DNA from: Acanthopleura granulata
Lineage: Eukaryota; Mollusca; Polyplacophora; Chitonida; Chitonidae
DNA length: 64,000 nucleotides
Assembly: GCA_016165875.1 (NCBI GenBank)
Contig: JABBOT010000031.1
Span: 623,109-687,108, forward strand
Reading direction: 5' to 3'
Below, piece after piece: positions 50,701 to 61,850 of this stretch (the stretch's first letter is position 1; every line of letters begins with the position of its first letter). The notes below the pieces were generated by a model. It searched no databases and was not told the origin of the DNA. It saw nothing but the letters and a program-made list of their open reading frames with translations. The position numbers were made by a program, and so were the translations under genes.

Positions 50701-52211
50701 ACACATTTCATGTTGCCCCAAAAAAGTCTTGTGATGTCAGGGCCATATCTAGAAAACAATTGTAGGTTCTAACCCCAAACTTCATAAGTGGCAGTGTGAC
50801 TGTGCATTGATAAATTTTATAAAATGCAACGCTCAATGTTGCTTTCTCAGGGTGTTCAAGTAAGTGCATGATGGACATTTGTATAACTAAACTTTTCATT
50901 GACATACCATATCCTACCTGTGCTCCACTGAATTTACTCATAAGTTCTAAAACAGCTTCAATAGTTTGGACACCTATCAGTCTGGGAGCCCAAACATTTT
51001 CTGGAACTAAAATGGCTCTAGATATCTCCTTGGATATGGAAATACCAATTTCCTGCAGCGGAAAACTTCTGTGAGGGGAAAATCTGTTCGTATCTCAATT
51101 TAATTATTTCCAGTAAAAAAAATCTTGAATTAATGCCCAGAGGAGATAAATCTATGTGCTGTTTCTACTCGCAAACTGGAACTGATCGTTTCTGTAAGAT
51201 TGTGAGTGATAAATGCTGTGTATAACTATTTGATAAACTGTGCTAACATGAGCGATAACAACAGAATACTTTTTGTCGGGCTGCCATCTTGGATGCGAAC
51301 TGCTTTAACTGAGCTCATATACAGCTGTGCATTGGTAGTGATATGTCCTAGAACATCACGATAAACGTGTTGTGGTGCAATGTGCACAATGACATTTTCC
51401 AGCCTGTTTAGTTTATTTATTCCACTGTTTAGTTTCTGACATACTTATAATACTTAACAAAATATTACCCATTCACTCACCTGAAAAATACGCCGGTCAT
51501 TATGTTATCATTTACATTATTCGACTTCTGACAAATAAGCCGAATCGGCACTGCAGAAGTCTCTTGAGATCACGCTGGTTTTGGACCAGATAGGGTGAGG
51601 GCTCTCGCGACCAACAACAACAGCATTGTTAACCTCTGTGAAATCATGGTAGCTCACAATCGTCTCGTCCAAAACCAGCGTGATACCGAAAGACTTCTGC
51701 AATGCTGATTCGGCTTATTCAACTGTATGCACCAATGCCAAAACTGACAGGGTCACAGAATTCCAGGTGTGAAGGTTACAATGTGGTGCCCTGTTTTGGT
51801 GAGCGTAACACTTCCGACCATGGTACATATTTTAATTCATCCACACTTGGAGCAACTGTGTCACAATCCCTAGATCAGTGCTTCGCAAATCTCCAAGAAA
51901 TGAATATAAAAATTAAACATGACACTGAGGTCTTAAATCCAGGCAACTTTATGTGAATATTGACAATCAATAGAACAGATGTTCGAAGAACGCTCACGTA
52001 ACCCCAAATTAGTTTTCGTTCAAAATAATTTTCACAGATTTGAGACGTGTAAAGCGAAAGGTTATCCGGAGACGAGTTTTCGTGACTAGATATACCGCGG
52101 CATCATTGTATACATGAAAATCAAACCAATTGAACATTATATCACACAGTTTGGACGGAATGACCTTACTTGCTAATATAAAATCCATACCTTTCTCTTC
52201 TCTTTCACCAT
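35791..52211 (-). CDS. PES1: Pescadillo homolog, ribosome biogenesis factor
   Basis: Seventeen coding exons, in order: 52211-52191, 50337-50258, 49660-49507, 49166-49057, 44697-44570, 44179-44136, 43612-43523, 43066-42950, 42502-42434, 42261-42172, 41664-41531, 40666-40541, 40222-40038, 39492-39349, 39144-39038, 37893-37723, 35874-35791; 1854 nt, 617 aa, all phases matching. Human PES1 is a little shorter (588 aa). Residues 1-265 form the Pescadillo N-terminal domain ([43 protein letters not shown]). About 322-415 is a BRCT domain ([22 protein letters not shown]). Residues 450-500 are acidic with an Asp run, and the C terminus is Lys/Arg-rich. In the known family the protein acts in the nucleolus with BOP1 and WDR12 (PeBoW) in 60S subunit maturation. 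Exon 16 has two acceptors 6 nt apart, so residues SQ may be optional. Introns carry SINEs and minisatellites; the last one is 1.8 kb and rich in repeats. Confidence 0.97.
36195..36440. repeat. Minisatellite, about 26-bp unit, about nine copies
   Basis: Units of CACTGAATCATCTTATGGGT plus GAGAGG or GAAGGA; some carry CTTCACGGGGAGGGG instead. In the last intron of PES1. Confidence 0.9.
36710..37265. repeat. Minisatellite, about 60-bp unit, about nine copies
   Basis: Each unit holds AATAGATGTACATCTGATCT, CACCATCAGCGAG, then CTTACTACTGCCTTGGTAGA. Two length forms alternate (with and without about 5 bp before CTTACTAC), so pairs of units have spread together. In the last intron of PES1. Confidence 0.92.
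37935..38155. repeat. Minisatellite, 45-bp unit, about 4.5 copies
   Basis: Unit AACCAATGAATATAAAGCTA, ACAAATGACACATTGTTGT, ACC. Because 45 is a multiple of three, both strands show open frames with a 15-residue period. In PES1 intron 15, about 40 bp from exon 16. Confidence 0.88.
38708..38922 (+). repeat. SINE family A, sense, partly truncated
   Basis: Head with GTTAGCACGCTGGCGCAGCA and GAGTTCAAATCCAG, then CACCATAATGCTGGCCGCCG, with a short AAATAAATT tail. It has an internal deletion. Confidence 0.88.
39930..40019 (-). pseudogene. Decayed tandem copy of the 3' end of PES1 exon 13
   Basis: This stretch matches 40012-40100 at an offset of 82 bp, including the last 20 codons of PES1 exon 13 and its splice donor. 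The copy stays open in the parental frame (reads [10 protein letters not shown] then [10 protein letters not shown]) and still ends in a GTAAGG-type donor. I see no good acceptor in front of it, and reading on from exon 13 meets a stop codon first. It is probably a non-functional internal duplication in the intron between exons 13 and 14. Confidence 0.7.
44838..44945 (+). repeat. SINE family A 3' fragment, sense
   Basis: CACCATAATACTGGCTGATG, AAGTGAAATATTCTTGAGTG, then an A run. In PES1 intron 4. Confidence 0.8.
45605..45705 (-). repeat. SINE family B fragment, antisense
   Basis: GAGTGAGTGCTTGAGGTTCA, ACGCCGTACTTAACAGC and TCAGTCATATGACGATGAGA match the 3' part of family B. Confidence 0.65.
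45879..46146 (-). repeat. SINE family A, full-length, antisense
   Basis: One of the best preserved copies: TTTATTTATTTATTTGATCG tail through GCCACGGAGGCCCC head. In PES1 intron 4. Confidence 0.95.
46560..46665 (+). repeat. Worn SINE family A fragment, sense
   Basis: CCAACCATAAAATTGATTGC and AAAAATTCTTGAGTTTAGCC resemble the 3' third of the element. Confidence 0.5.
46845..46945 (+). repeat. Worn SINE family A fragment, sense
   Basis: CATAACGCTAATCACCATGG and ACATTCTTGAACTTGGCCTT. It shares the odd ending GGCCTTAATG with 46560-46665, so the two may be a subfamily or a local duplication. Confidence 0.5.
51534..51719. mobile_element. Hairpin element with 52-bp inverted arms
   Basis: 51534-51585 and 51668-51719 are inverted copies matching at 46 of 52 bases (AATAAGCCGAATC at the outer end, ATCACGCTGGTTTTGGA at the inner end), with an 82-nt centre. 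No open frame spans it. It sits in PES1 intron 1. A MITE or a structured transcript are both possible. Confidence 0.75.
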
Positions 52212-52515
52212 TTTGCTCTGAAATACTGGTGAAGACACGCGTCTTCTCCACTGATCAACACAACCACGAGGTCGGCACTTCCGGTCTGTCCGAGGTCAAA
52301 GTTCAAAGTTTCACATTCACTGCCCAGGATAGGCTGCCCTTGATCAGATATTGAAATTTGCATTTGAAATGCCGCGGTCGCCAGCGACGCTCAAATTTCC
52401 ACGCCTGAAACCTGCCCTATACTCACTCTACCGTGAGGCAATGCAGTCTGACTTTTAGACTGGCCTTCCACGCCCAAGAAACGCGCCTAACATGAGCCTA
52501 AAACTGTAATATTCA

Positions 52516-52780
52516 TTATTTATTTATTTGATTGAGGTGTACACTGTACTCGAGAATATTTCCCTTATACAACGGCGGCCAGCATTGTGGTGGGAGGAAA
52601 CCAGGCAGAGCCCGGGGGAAACCCATGATCACCCTCAGGTTGCTGGCAGATCTTTCCACGCACGGCCGTAGTGGAAGCCAGCTTGAGCTGGACTTGAACT
52701 CACAGCGACCGCATTATTGGGAGGCTTCTGCCTCATTACGCTGCGCCAGCACACTATCCAACTTAACCACTGAGGCCCCC
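52516..52780 (-). repeat. SINE family A, full-length, antisense
   Basis: TTATTTATTTATTTGATTGA through CACTGAGGCCCCC. About 300 bp upstream of the PES1 start codon, so close to or within its promoter. Confidence 0.93.
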
Positions 52781-54060
52781 TCTAAAACTGTAATAAAACT
52801 ATTCTCCATGAACCTAGGTGATAGCATACCATTCTATTTCACCTAAATTATTTGGTTTCCATTGCCCACCTAAAGCAAATCCGACACGGCTCCCTCTTGA
52901 TTTGCTGAAAAAGACTCTCAACATCATGAACGTAAAACAATAGATAGTTTTCTGGCAGTTTTCATTTAGGGATACCAGTCTCAAACTATAAATCTACCTT
53001 AGACGGGTTAAATAAGATGCTATGAAGTTATATATGTTTCAGGGAAGGGTTTTACAACAGGTTAGGCCCATGTTAGGCTTGTTTCGCAGGAATAGATGAC
53101 CAGCTCTGAAGGTCAGAGTGCAATGCCACACGGCTGAGTATATCACAAATCTCAGACATGAAATCTGAGAGTCCGTGTCATTTCTAATGCAAATTCAACG
53201 TCTGAGAAACCTTGGACTAGGACTGTCAATGCTGGATGTTTGCCGTCTGTTTCTGCTCTCAGCATTTATGACTAACATGACCTGTTCCCAACTAAATGAA
53301 CACTTCTGTCTTTAATGTAAATTTGTATTTTCATGCTAAAAATAAAGAGAAAATATTTAGCTATGGTGAAGATTGATTACCATAAAGCATTTTTATCTGC
53401 TTTGCACATGTATATGAGAATAACTGATTCTTAGTTTGTAGTTCAACGTTATTACCCGTACCTCCACCAACGATGTTTTTGCCGATCTCTCCTTGTCTGT
53501 CTGTCTGTCAGCAACTTTGTGCAAAAAGTTATACGTGAATTGATTGGAATGAAAGTTTGTGCACAGTGAGCCTGGCTTTGGGCAAAGCATCAATCCATTA
53601 AATTTCAGTGATGTTCCATATCTGCGCCTACTTCCAGGAATTTTTAATTGATTCTTCACCACTGCCACACACCATGTAATCGTGTCTACCAGAGTATTGT
53701 CCCTTGGTTGAGAGTAGCTGTGCTGTAAGTGAGGAATCTAAACAATAAAAGCTCTGGCAAAGTTAGGCTTGTTCGATTGCGCTCTAAGTTGCCATCTCGT
53801 TTATAACATTATTTTGGTCCTATAATAGCAGTGTTTCCTCTTCAGTGGCACAAGAGTCTTAATGCCAGCATGGAGGTACCGTATGGTATAGACATACATA
53901 CTTCTAACGTGCCAAGCAGATTTTCTGTTTAACATGTTTAACGCAGGGCTCCAATCGAAGAAGCCACGAGTGCCAGCTTCATTCCTTTACATTATTTCAA
54001 CTGCTGGTTGCAGTTACATCTCAGACCTCTCATCCGCAAGGTGAACACTATGAGCATTCA
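52781..54060. other. Intergenic stretch between PES1 and IFT20
   Basis: Nothing coding recognised apart from short motif-less frames. Confidence 0.45.
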
Positions 54061-54061
54061 A

Positions 54062-54165
54062 TTTATGATTGACTGATTAGCACAAGTTCTCAGGAGTATT
54101 TTACAGATACAATCGTGGTCAGTTCATGTCTGGAGGAAACCAGAATGCTTTGAGTACATCAACAT
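54062..54165 (-). repeat. Old SINE family A fragment, antisense
   Basis: TCTCAGGAGTATTTTACAGA, TACAATCGTGGTCAGTTC and GGAGGAAACCAGA retain the body pattern. Confidence 0.5.
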
Positions 54166-54387
54166 CCTGTAGCAAATAACTGGTGAACAGGGTTATCAAT
54201 GGTGGAAATTTAGCGAAGTGATCTCTCCCACAAACCTAATGCAGGACTACCTAAATGGCTTATCATCACCGTTTCCCCAAGAACAATGGAGAGAATTGAA
54301 TTTTCAACGTTCCCTGTCCAAGCTTGGGACTGAACCTATAACCACTAGACTGTTCTCCTGGTTGCCAGGATTACATTACAGTTACTG

Positions 54388-54393
54388 TTTATT
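54388..54393 (-). terminator. IFT20: Possible polyadenylation signal of IFT20
   Basis: Minus-strand AATAAA about 300 nt past the IFT20 stop codon. No other support. Confidence 0.35.
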
Positions 54394-54688
54394 GTATCTG
54401 TTGGGCATAGTAATAAACTCATCAAAATGCAGTGAGTAGTTAAAATTTTCTCAATCTGTAAGTTGGCTTCATCTTCACCAGCTAATCAAACTGTTGATGT
54501 ATCCACTAATGCCAATTTCATGAATTCATATATTCTACATGAAATCTACATTTGAAAAATGAACTATACCAACAACACTAGGCTGGACGGAATGTTGTAT
54601 TCTGAGTAATAAGACATACACCAAAACAGACATTTACATCAATTTTACATTCTATGTACAAAATCTAAGTTTGAGAATTTCCAGATGA

Positions 54689-56252
54689 TTACTTTTGTAA
54701 GATAAACTGATCTATGAAGTCGTTCTGGTCACTTTCCTCCTTCTGTAATGTCTCATACTGAATCCGTAACCTGAAAGAAAAGCAGAAAAAACGCTGCTCA
54801 AATAATTTCTCGTAAGATCAACACACACAAAGTTAGAAAACAATCACTGATTTACCCCCAAATATCTAGAAGAAAAAAAGTAAGTTGACTGGCTGATTGA
54901 TTGTTACTTAAAGCAGCACTTAACAACATTCTGTCTGTATGACGGCAGTCAGTTAAACTGGTGGAGGGAATCACAGAGCCAGGAGTAAACTTTGCTTTTA
55001 TGAACAACTACTCAGGCATGGGTATTCATGGTTAGAAAAAAGTCTGAATTGCCTCAAGAAAGTCTGAAATACTTTACCCTACTTCCACATCAAATCAGTT
55101 GCTTTTCAGTTTTCAAATTTAAAACAAAAAAGTCTCAAGTCATCCAAATGGATGAAAATTCTCATTCCTGCCACTGCAGCACTTTCCCACACATGACTCA
55201 TAGATTTTCACCCGAAGACATCTGAAAATGATCTCCACCAGTAAGACAACCTAAATTGCCCTACAACTGCACGTTGGCAACACAGTCCTGAAAACAGGGG
55301 AAATTAAAAAATTATCCCTGCACCTAGTAGGACTGAAGGACCACAATCTTTGTATCTTAAATTAAATTTCACTGTCTATTTGCTTACTTTTACAATACCA
55401 TAATGCCAGCTGCTGCCATATAAGTGAAATATCCTTGAATATGGTGTAAATCATCAATCAAATAAATAAATACTTTTACAACTGAATTCTTTAACAAACC
55501 TTTCAAGCTGCATTTTCTTTTCTATTATCAAAGCTTGTAACTGCTGTTCTTGTGCTTCTCTCTGTTTTGCCATGGATTTTAAGAGATTTCTTGCACCAAT
55601 GGCCTGAAAATGGAAATCAAGGAAAAGAAGTTGCAAGTGGAAATATTTTACAACAAAATGCCACAACAATACTTTTGGAAAACAACTTTTCAAGTCCAAC
55701 ACATTTTGGTTTCAATAGTGAATAGTATCAAAACACTTTTGTACAAATTTGTATTTTTGTAAAATAAAGAGAAATGATTATCAAGATTCCAACTTTGTCT
55801 TCAATGGAACAAGCAGCCTACCTTCATTTTCTCTTTCTCCACTTCTTTTGCGACATTGTCGACAACATCAATGAATGTCCCAACAATCTTCTGAAAATCA
55901 ACAATTTCTGAAAACAAAACACAGATTGACACTGAGTCATGGTCACGTGTAACACTTAAAGCTAATGGAAGAAGAGAAACTACATCAATGTAACCAACTA
56001 TGTTTGTTTACTCTTGTGTTGTTGTTGTTCACGTCATTATCATGGTAAATACTAAGTTCGATAGTGGAAATCAAACTTCTTGTCAGTTCATATTTCTGCT
56101 CAGAAATTGATAACGACAAACTTACTCTCTACAAATTCTTTACACTCTTCTTTTAACTCTCCCGTCTGTTGTGCTATCTCTGGCTCAAGAACCCTGATTT
56201 TATTTAATTCGTCAAAGTGTAGACCCGCTCTCGCAAGTGCTTCGTCTGCCAT
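54689..56252 (-). CDS. IFT20: Intraflagellar transport protein 20
   Basis: Four coding exons: 56252-56126, 55907-55822, 55603-55500, 54770-54689; 399 nt, 132 aa, the same length as human IFT20. All junctions have GT-AG sites and matching phases (1, 0, 2). Recognised by [10 protein letters not shown] near the start, [42 protein letters not shown], and the C-terminal [10 protein letters not shown]. It is a small, largely helical, coiled-coil protein. In known animals IFT20 is the Golgi-associated subunit of IFT-B and pairs with IFT54 for ciliary cargo delivery. It is head to head with the KCTD gene and shares its upstream region. A possible minus-strand AATAAA lies at 54388-54393. No broken residues or frames are seen. 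Confidence 0.98.
54893..54995 (-). repeat. Old SINE family A fragment, antisense
   Basis: GACGGCAGTCAGTTAAACTG, GTGGAGGGAATCACAGAGCC and AGGAGTAAAC. In IFT20 intron 3. Confidence 0.5.
55393..55470 (+). repeat. SINE family A 3' fragment, sense
   Basis: ACCATAATGCCAGCTGCTGC, AAGTGAAATATCCTTGAATA, then AATCAAATAAATAAATA. In IFT20 intron 3, about 30 bp from exon 3. Confidence 0.85.
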
Positions 56253-56662
56253 AGTTACTGCTTCCTCTCCAACTGAGGAATTCCGATCTCAAGTTGACAG
56301 CCACAGCAACGTATTTAAAGTTATAATTGACGGTTTTCTTATTATTATAAAAAACACAAAATTTGTATCTTCCATTGCAGCAAACATAAATTCATTGTAC
56401 CACACCTTAGAATTTCTTAAAACAAAACAGCTTTTCACCGCTAGCCGCTATTACATGAATACGAATATACGGCTATTTCTCAGTGTTGAACTCTGCGCGT
56501 CTGAAAGGTCTAAATTTAGTGCAGATTTTAATGGTACTTATGTACAAGCCTATGTCTGACTCATTTTAGGTTGTGTCGTTGTGTTGTATCCACTGATCCA
56601 CGGATAAACCTGTCGTCTGTTTAGCTGATCTGTTCACAGTTTTATCCAGCGCCCCTTTCAAG
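56253..56662. promoter_or_regulatory. Shared (bidirectional) promoter region of IFT20 and the KCTD gene
   Basis: The 410 bp between the two divergent start codons must hold both 5' UTRs and both transcription starts. No other gene or repeat is recognised in it. No convincing TATA box is placed correctly for either gene. Shared promoter use is inferred from geometry, not shown. Confidence 0.7.
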
Positions 56663-59600
56663 ATGTCTGGGGAGCACAAGACTGTGATCAAGGGGAATTC
56701 ATCGAAATATGTGAAGTTAAATGTCGGTGGTTCATTGCACTACACGACGATAGGAACCCTAACCAAACAAGACACCATGCTGAGGGCGATGTTCAGCGGC
56801 AGAATGGAGGTTCTCACTGATTCAGAGGGTAAACTCTTCATTTGTTCATATCTGCATAGTCAGATGTCCAACATCTTCACAGAAATTATTTCTGTAATGG
56901 CTCATATGCCAAGCTTACAAGGGACCTTGTAGCATGTGTAAGTTGATTGGGAGGGACAACCCTATGTTCTGATCTGAACTGTATGAACGCCAGAATTTTA
57001 AGTATCACACTGACTGTGTAGATAAAGGTCATGAGTCAAGAACAGTGAGTTGGAGTTTAATATTTCCAGTCAAACTAATATCTAAATTTCATAGCCCGGG
57101 CAATGTTAATTCATCAAGTCGGGACCTCCATGACCAAAGGGTTAGCACATTAGTGCAGTGTAGTGCAATGACTCAGAAGCCTCTCGCCTATGTTGTAGCT
57201 GTGAGATCAGGCTGGTTTCCTCTCCGGTCATAAGTGGGTAGGTCTGCCAGCAACCTGTGGATGATTGTGGGTTCCCCTCAGACTCTACCCTGTTTCCTCC
57301 CACCATAAGGCTGACTACCATCAAATTAGTGAAATGTTCTTTAGTACAGTGTAAAACAGCAATAAGATAAACAAATAAATGGATGAATAGTTCATCAAGT
57401 TGAACACACAGCAGGCCTACATATTAATGGTCTACTTTTGCAACTTGCAGTGTGTGATTGTTTATGCGAGTCTCCACACATGTCATACCTGTGTCACAAA
57501 TGGGAATGAGTGAATTAGAAATGTAAGTTACGATAGAGTATCTCAGTAATGTCTGTGTGTGTTGAGTATCTCTGCTAGCCCACTCCAGCCACTCTATGAG
57601 GTTTGTTTGCATGTAAGATTCTGCAGCCCGCATATGAGATGCCTTTGTATGTATAGACCGTGATACATAGGAAGTGTAGAAAATGGTACGTGTAAGTGTC
57701 CATAATTCTACAGAGGCTGAGTGAAAGGCCTGGGTTCAGTCCAGAATTTAGGGTTAATGGTTTTACTTTGTTGCTTGGTGCTATACATAAACCTGAGTAT
57801 GTGAAGTACTGGTTGGTTTGGTGCCAGGACACCACGGCGTGATGATACGTCATCTCTGAAGTGTTTGGCATGCTATTTCAGTGAGACAGCATGTCAGTTT
57901 GCATGATGTTCTGATTGAAATCATCCTGCAACTAAAGTTAGGAGAAGCCAACCTGATACGACAAATAAAGGTGAAAGTTATATGAAACTTCACGCAAAAC
58001 AAGCCAGTATGTGTCAGAATTACAGATTTTTGTAAAACAAGTCCTCATAGAGCTGATGAAATCAGGATTATCATATGTATTGTCTTCACCTGGCATGGGT
58101 GACTTAGTGAATCTAGTAACTATATTCCATTTGCCACTGGTTGATTTCATCACAGGGTTTATTTCTTTGGCTTATATTTGTATTCCTACAGGCTGGATCC
58201 TTATTGACAGATGTGGCAAACATTTTGGTGCCATATTGAACTTCTTGCGAGATGGAAGTGTGCCTCTACCAGAGACGCGTAGAGAACTGAGGGAATTGCT
58301 GCAGGAAGCCAAGTATTATTGTGTCCAGGAACTGATGACCATCATAGAGCAAGAAGATGAGAAGAGGTACAAAAAGAAGCCTGATGAGGTGGAACCGATC
58401 TGTCGTGTACCCTTGATTACCTCCCCTAGAGAAGAACAGTCAATAGTTACAACATCAACAAAGGTAAGCATAAAAGAACAGTGTACATACTGGACTGGGA
58501 ATTTCCCTCCAAATCAGATGATCCCATTATTTTGAAAAATTAAGCCATAAAATGTCTATCCTAACATAATTTACATGTATATGTTTCTAAGGAATTGTTT
58601 AAGGAATTCTTTTTGAAGGACCCATTATAATTCAGTATCTTGGGTGTTCCACCTTCTGTTATTACAAAAAATAAGTCTTTAATAATCTATAAAAATACAT
58701 GATTCTTCGTGCACTTCCCGCAAATTCTCGAAAATTTGTTATTTTATTTTTCAGCCAATTGTGAAACTGATGTGTAACAGGCACAACAACAAATACTCGT
58801 ATACAAAGTAAGTCTCTTGTGGTTTTAGTTGAAAGCTGAAAATTGACGGTGGAATTTTTGGAAAAAAATAGATTGGAATTTCTAATAATTGATAACAATT
58901 AAGTGAGAAACTACACATGTATTACAGTATTTTATTATCTGTCTAATTTTGTGTTGTAAGGAAGAAATTCCCAGTCTGTGATTTTGTGTTTACCTAAGTG
59001 CAGTCAGAAAGTTAAATCTTTTTGAAGTCTTACATTAAAATTCCATGACAAATTTCAAATGCATCTAATGTTAAAATGGCCTTTAGGGGTCTCAAGTGAT
59101 GATGATACAGCTGCAGGAAATAAGCTTACAACAGAAGTGGAACATTGTGTTCCTAAGTCTATTGGTCCAAGACGTTATCACTCGTTCTTTACTGCATTAG
59201 ATCACAGCTTCTATATGTGGGTAGTTGTGCTCATAAATAAGAGGTACCCTAAATGACATAACATCTTGTTGATGACTAAGCTGCTTGTTTTTACTGATTC
59301 TAAGAGTTCTGTTTATTTTAGAAGGTTTTCTGAGGTATGTTTGGAAGATAGGGTGATGCTATGCTGGAAAAATAAAAGTTTCAGTACCTGAAGGAACATT
59401 TTAAGACATTAATTTGCCTCTAGTAAGGCACTTTTTTGGACCAAATTTCAGGTCATTTAGAGTAATTCACAGGCACTGCAGTGTAACGTGATCAAAGAAT
59501 GATGAGTATCTGGACAGCTTTGGCCCGACTCGTTTCGGCAGGAAATGTTCCCTATTGCAGCACTGCACACAAAAATGTGAAAGTATCTACATGTGATACC

Positions 59601-61850
59601 GTTAAATGCTACTGTTTAAGCTTTGTCAGGACTAGTTATGTGATGTATATGCCTACAGTGAAAACATCACATGTACATGTGCCTTCCCAGTGAACACGTA
59701 GGACATCATGGTCTGATACAGGCTATTCAAGTTATAAGGAATTTTTATGAAGGGAAAGATACATGAAGAGGCAGAGTCAGTTTAATTGACAGTCAAGGAA
59801 AAAGGTCAAGTACAGTACGACAGGAAACTGATTGGTACATGTTTTACTTTGATTTTTCAGTCAGTCAGATGACAACCTACTAAAGAACTTGGAACTGTTT
59901 GACAAATTATCATTACGCTTCAAAGACAGAGTGCTCTCTGTGAAGGATGTTATAGGGAGCAATGAGATATGTTGTTGGTCGTTCTATGGCCATGGGCAGA
60001 AAATAGCTGAGGTGTGCTGCACGTCCATTGTGTATGGGACAGACAAAAAACATACAAAGGTAAGCAATATTTTTGAGTATTGCATTTAGCAGCCAATGTG
60101 TGAATAAATAAATAATGCAAAGGTAAGCTAAGTTAAACACAGACAGTAATTAGGATTGGTTTTGCTTTCAAGACGACAAACTTCAAAGTTAATTGTCGGC
60201 TCTTCTGTCGGTCAGCTGTTCAGTTAGTCTGTCAGTCGTATTTTTGACATCCTGTAAGCATGGACTCTTTACCTTTAAATATGAGTACTGAATTTGCAGC
60301 CTGAATGTCAAACAACATGAAATCCTCAGTTCGATATGTTAGCAGCTATTGCAAATTTCTGCTTGCCCTTCACAAGGCAAACTGGTTTGCTTTCTTATTG
60401 TCTTCGTTAAGGATTCTATAGTGTTTTTGAGGTTACTAAGTGCATTCGTTGATAGGATTACAAATTTGCGGGGCCTCTGTGACAGAGGCGATTATTGCAT
60501 TAGCGCAGCACTATGACATGTACATGTAAGTTCAACCGAAACATTGCATTTGAGGCAGGCCAAGGGCTATAGGTCTTGCTGAAGTGTGGACAGCGGTAAC
60601 CATATCAGGCTGGTTAATAACTTTTTAAGGCGTGGCTGACAAATTTTTGAAACCGGTTTAATCCAAGTAGCATTTTGAATATTCCATATGTTATTTACAT
60701 GTGAAGTTTGTCAGGCACCACTTAGTTTGTACCTGACAAAAGGGAATTTGATGCCTGAAAATGGCCTTGTCAGGCTGTTTAGTTGCAGGCCTGCCATATT
60801 TAAGGTAGCCATAGATTACCCACCGAATAAATATGTATTTACTATAGCCTTGTGAACGTAAAGTTTACTTGTAGGGAGCAGACCTTGTGAAGGATAAGGA
60901 GTTGAGTGGCAGGGTTTAAAATGATGCTCGCTAACATTTTATGTGTTTTGTTTTCCCAGTCAGAATTTGTAAAATGCCTTTTCCAGTGAACAGTTCAGTT
61001 TGGGATGTGACAGAAGATATAGTTTCAGAAGCACAAAAAGGCCTTAAAATGATACTTTTGTGGCTAACATTTAATTTTGATGACAAATTAATCAAACTTC
61101 ATGAAAAAATTCTTAAATAGACCTATAAGATGGATGAATCAATTATAATCAAGCAAATACACCACTTGAAAACTGGTAAACTTTAGGTCAACTACTCAGA
61201 TGGACTTATCCCTGTCAAAACGTCTCTAACTAGAGTTATGGCCCTTGGTCTGCCTCAATCACAATGCTCCCATTTCCTTATGTCAGCTCCTGTTGTAGTT
61301 TCCTTATGTTAATTCCTGTTGTACTGCTAAGCCTGCATGAGCTGGATTTGAACACACATCATCAGTGGACAAGTGTTAATGATCTGAACAGAGGTAGTGG
61401 AGATAGCTTGGCGAATTATGTCTCCAACAGTGACCAAGTATTGCTGTAACACCCAGACAAAAGCAAATTCGCAACAGCACAGTGCGACATCCCAAGTGCT
61501 GTCTTACACTCCAACCCTTCATTAAGTTAATGTCCGATGTTGAAAGATGGGATGTCAGAAATTCATTCGACCAACTGACAAGAGTGAGGCAAAAAATTGT
61601 TTCACTGATAGGAAATTGATTCATTTGTTAACGTCTGTTTTGTCTTTACATTCAGGTTGAATTTCCGGAAGCCAGGATATACGAGGAGACTTTGAATGTT
61701 CTGCTATATGAGAACAGAGACAAAGGGCCGGATGAAAGTCTGATGCAGGCCACCAGGGGGCACACTGTGGGGGTGAGCGGTTACCATAGCGACGATGAAC
61801 CCGAAGAACGCCATGATCGAGACAGGGGAGATCGAAGTCGACGAAAGTAG
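56663..61850 (+). CDS. BTB/POZ KCTD protein of the KCTD10/KCTD13/TNFAIP1 (BACURD) group
   Basis: Five coding exons: 56663-56828, 58192-58463, 58755-58807, 59861-60059, 61656-61850; 885 nt, 294 aa, phases matching. The BTB/T1 domain spans about residues 16-118 ([70 protein letters not shown]). The family-specific C-terminal half follows: [68 protein letters not shown]. Vertebrate members are cullin-3 substrate adaptors, known for RhoA turnover, and also bind PCNA/pol-delta p50. A single ancestral-type gene here probably corresponds to all three vertebrate paralogs, so I give no paralog symbol. The C terminus is shorter than in vertebrates and ends in a charged stretch rich in Asp, Glu and Arg. 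Confidence 0.96.
57120..57382 (+). repeat. SINE family A, near full-length, sense
   Basis: GGGACCTCCATGACCAAAGG head, TTTCCTCCCACCATAAGGCT body, and AACAAATAAAT tail. In intron 1 of the KCTD gene. Confidence 0.9.
60470..60565 (+). repeat. SINE family A head fragment, sense
   Basis: GGGGCCTCTGTGACAGAGGC, TTAGCGCAGCACTATGACA and GTAAGTTCAACCG keep the tRNA-like part only; the body is lost. Confidence 0.55.

Noticed and set aside
50708..51074. Overlapping open frames on both strands in PES1 intron 1
   Set aside because: No domain recognised in either, no splice sites linking them to PES1 exons, and PES1 reads contiguously without them.
52532..52846. 104-codon plus-strand frame
   Set aside because: Lies almost entirely within a SINE family A copy.
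56293..56310. Possible X-box (RFX site) in the IFT20 promoter, GTTGACAGCCACAGCAAC
   Set aside because: The two half-sites are about 6 nt apart, wider than the usual 0-3 nt spacing; only one half-site fits well.
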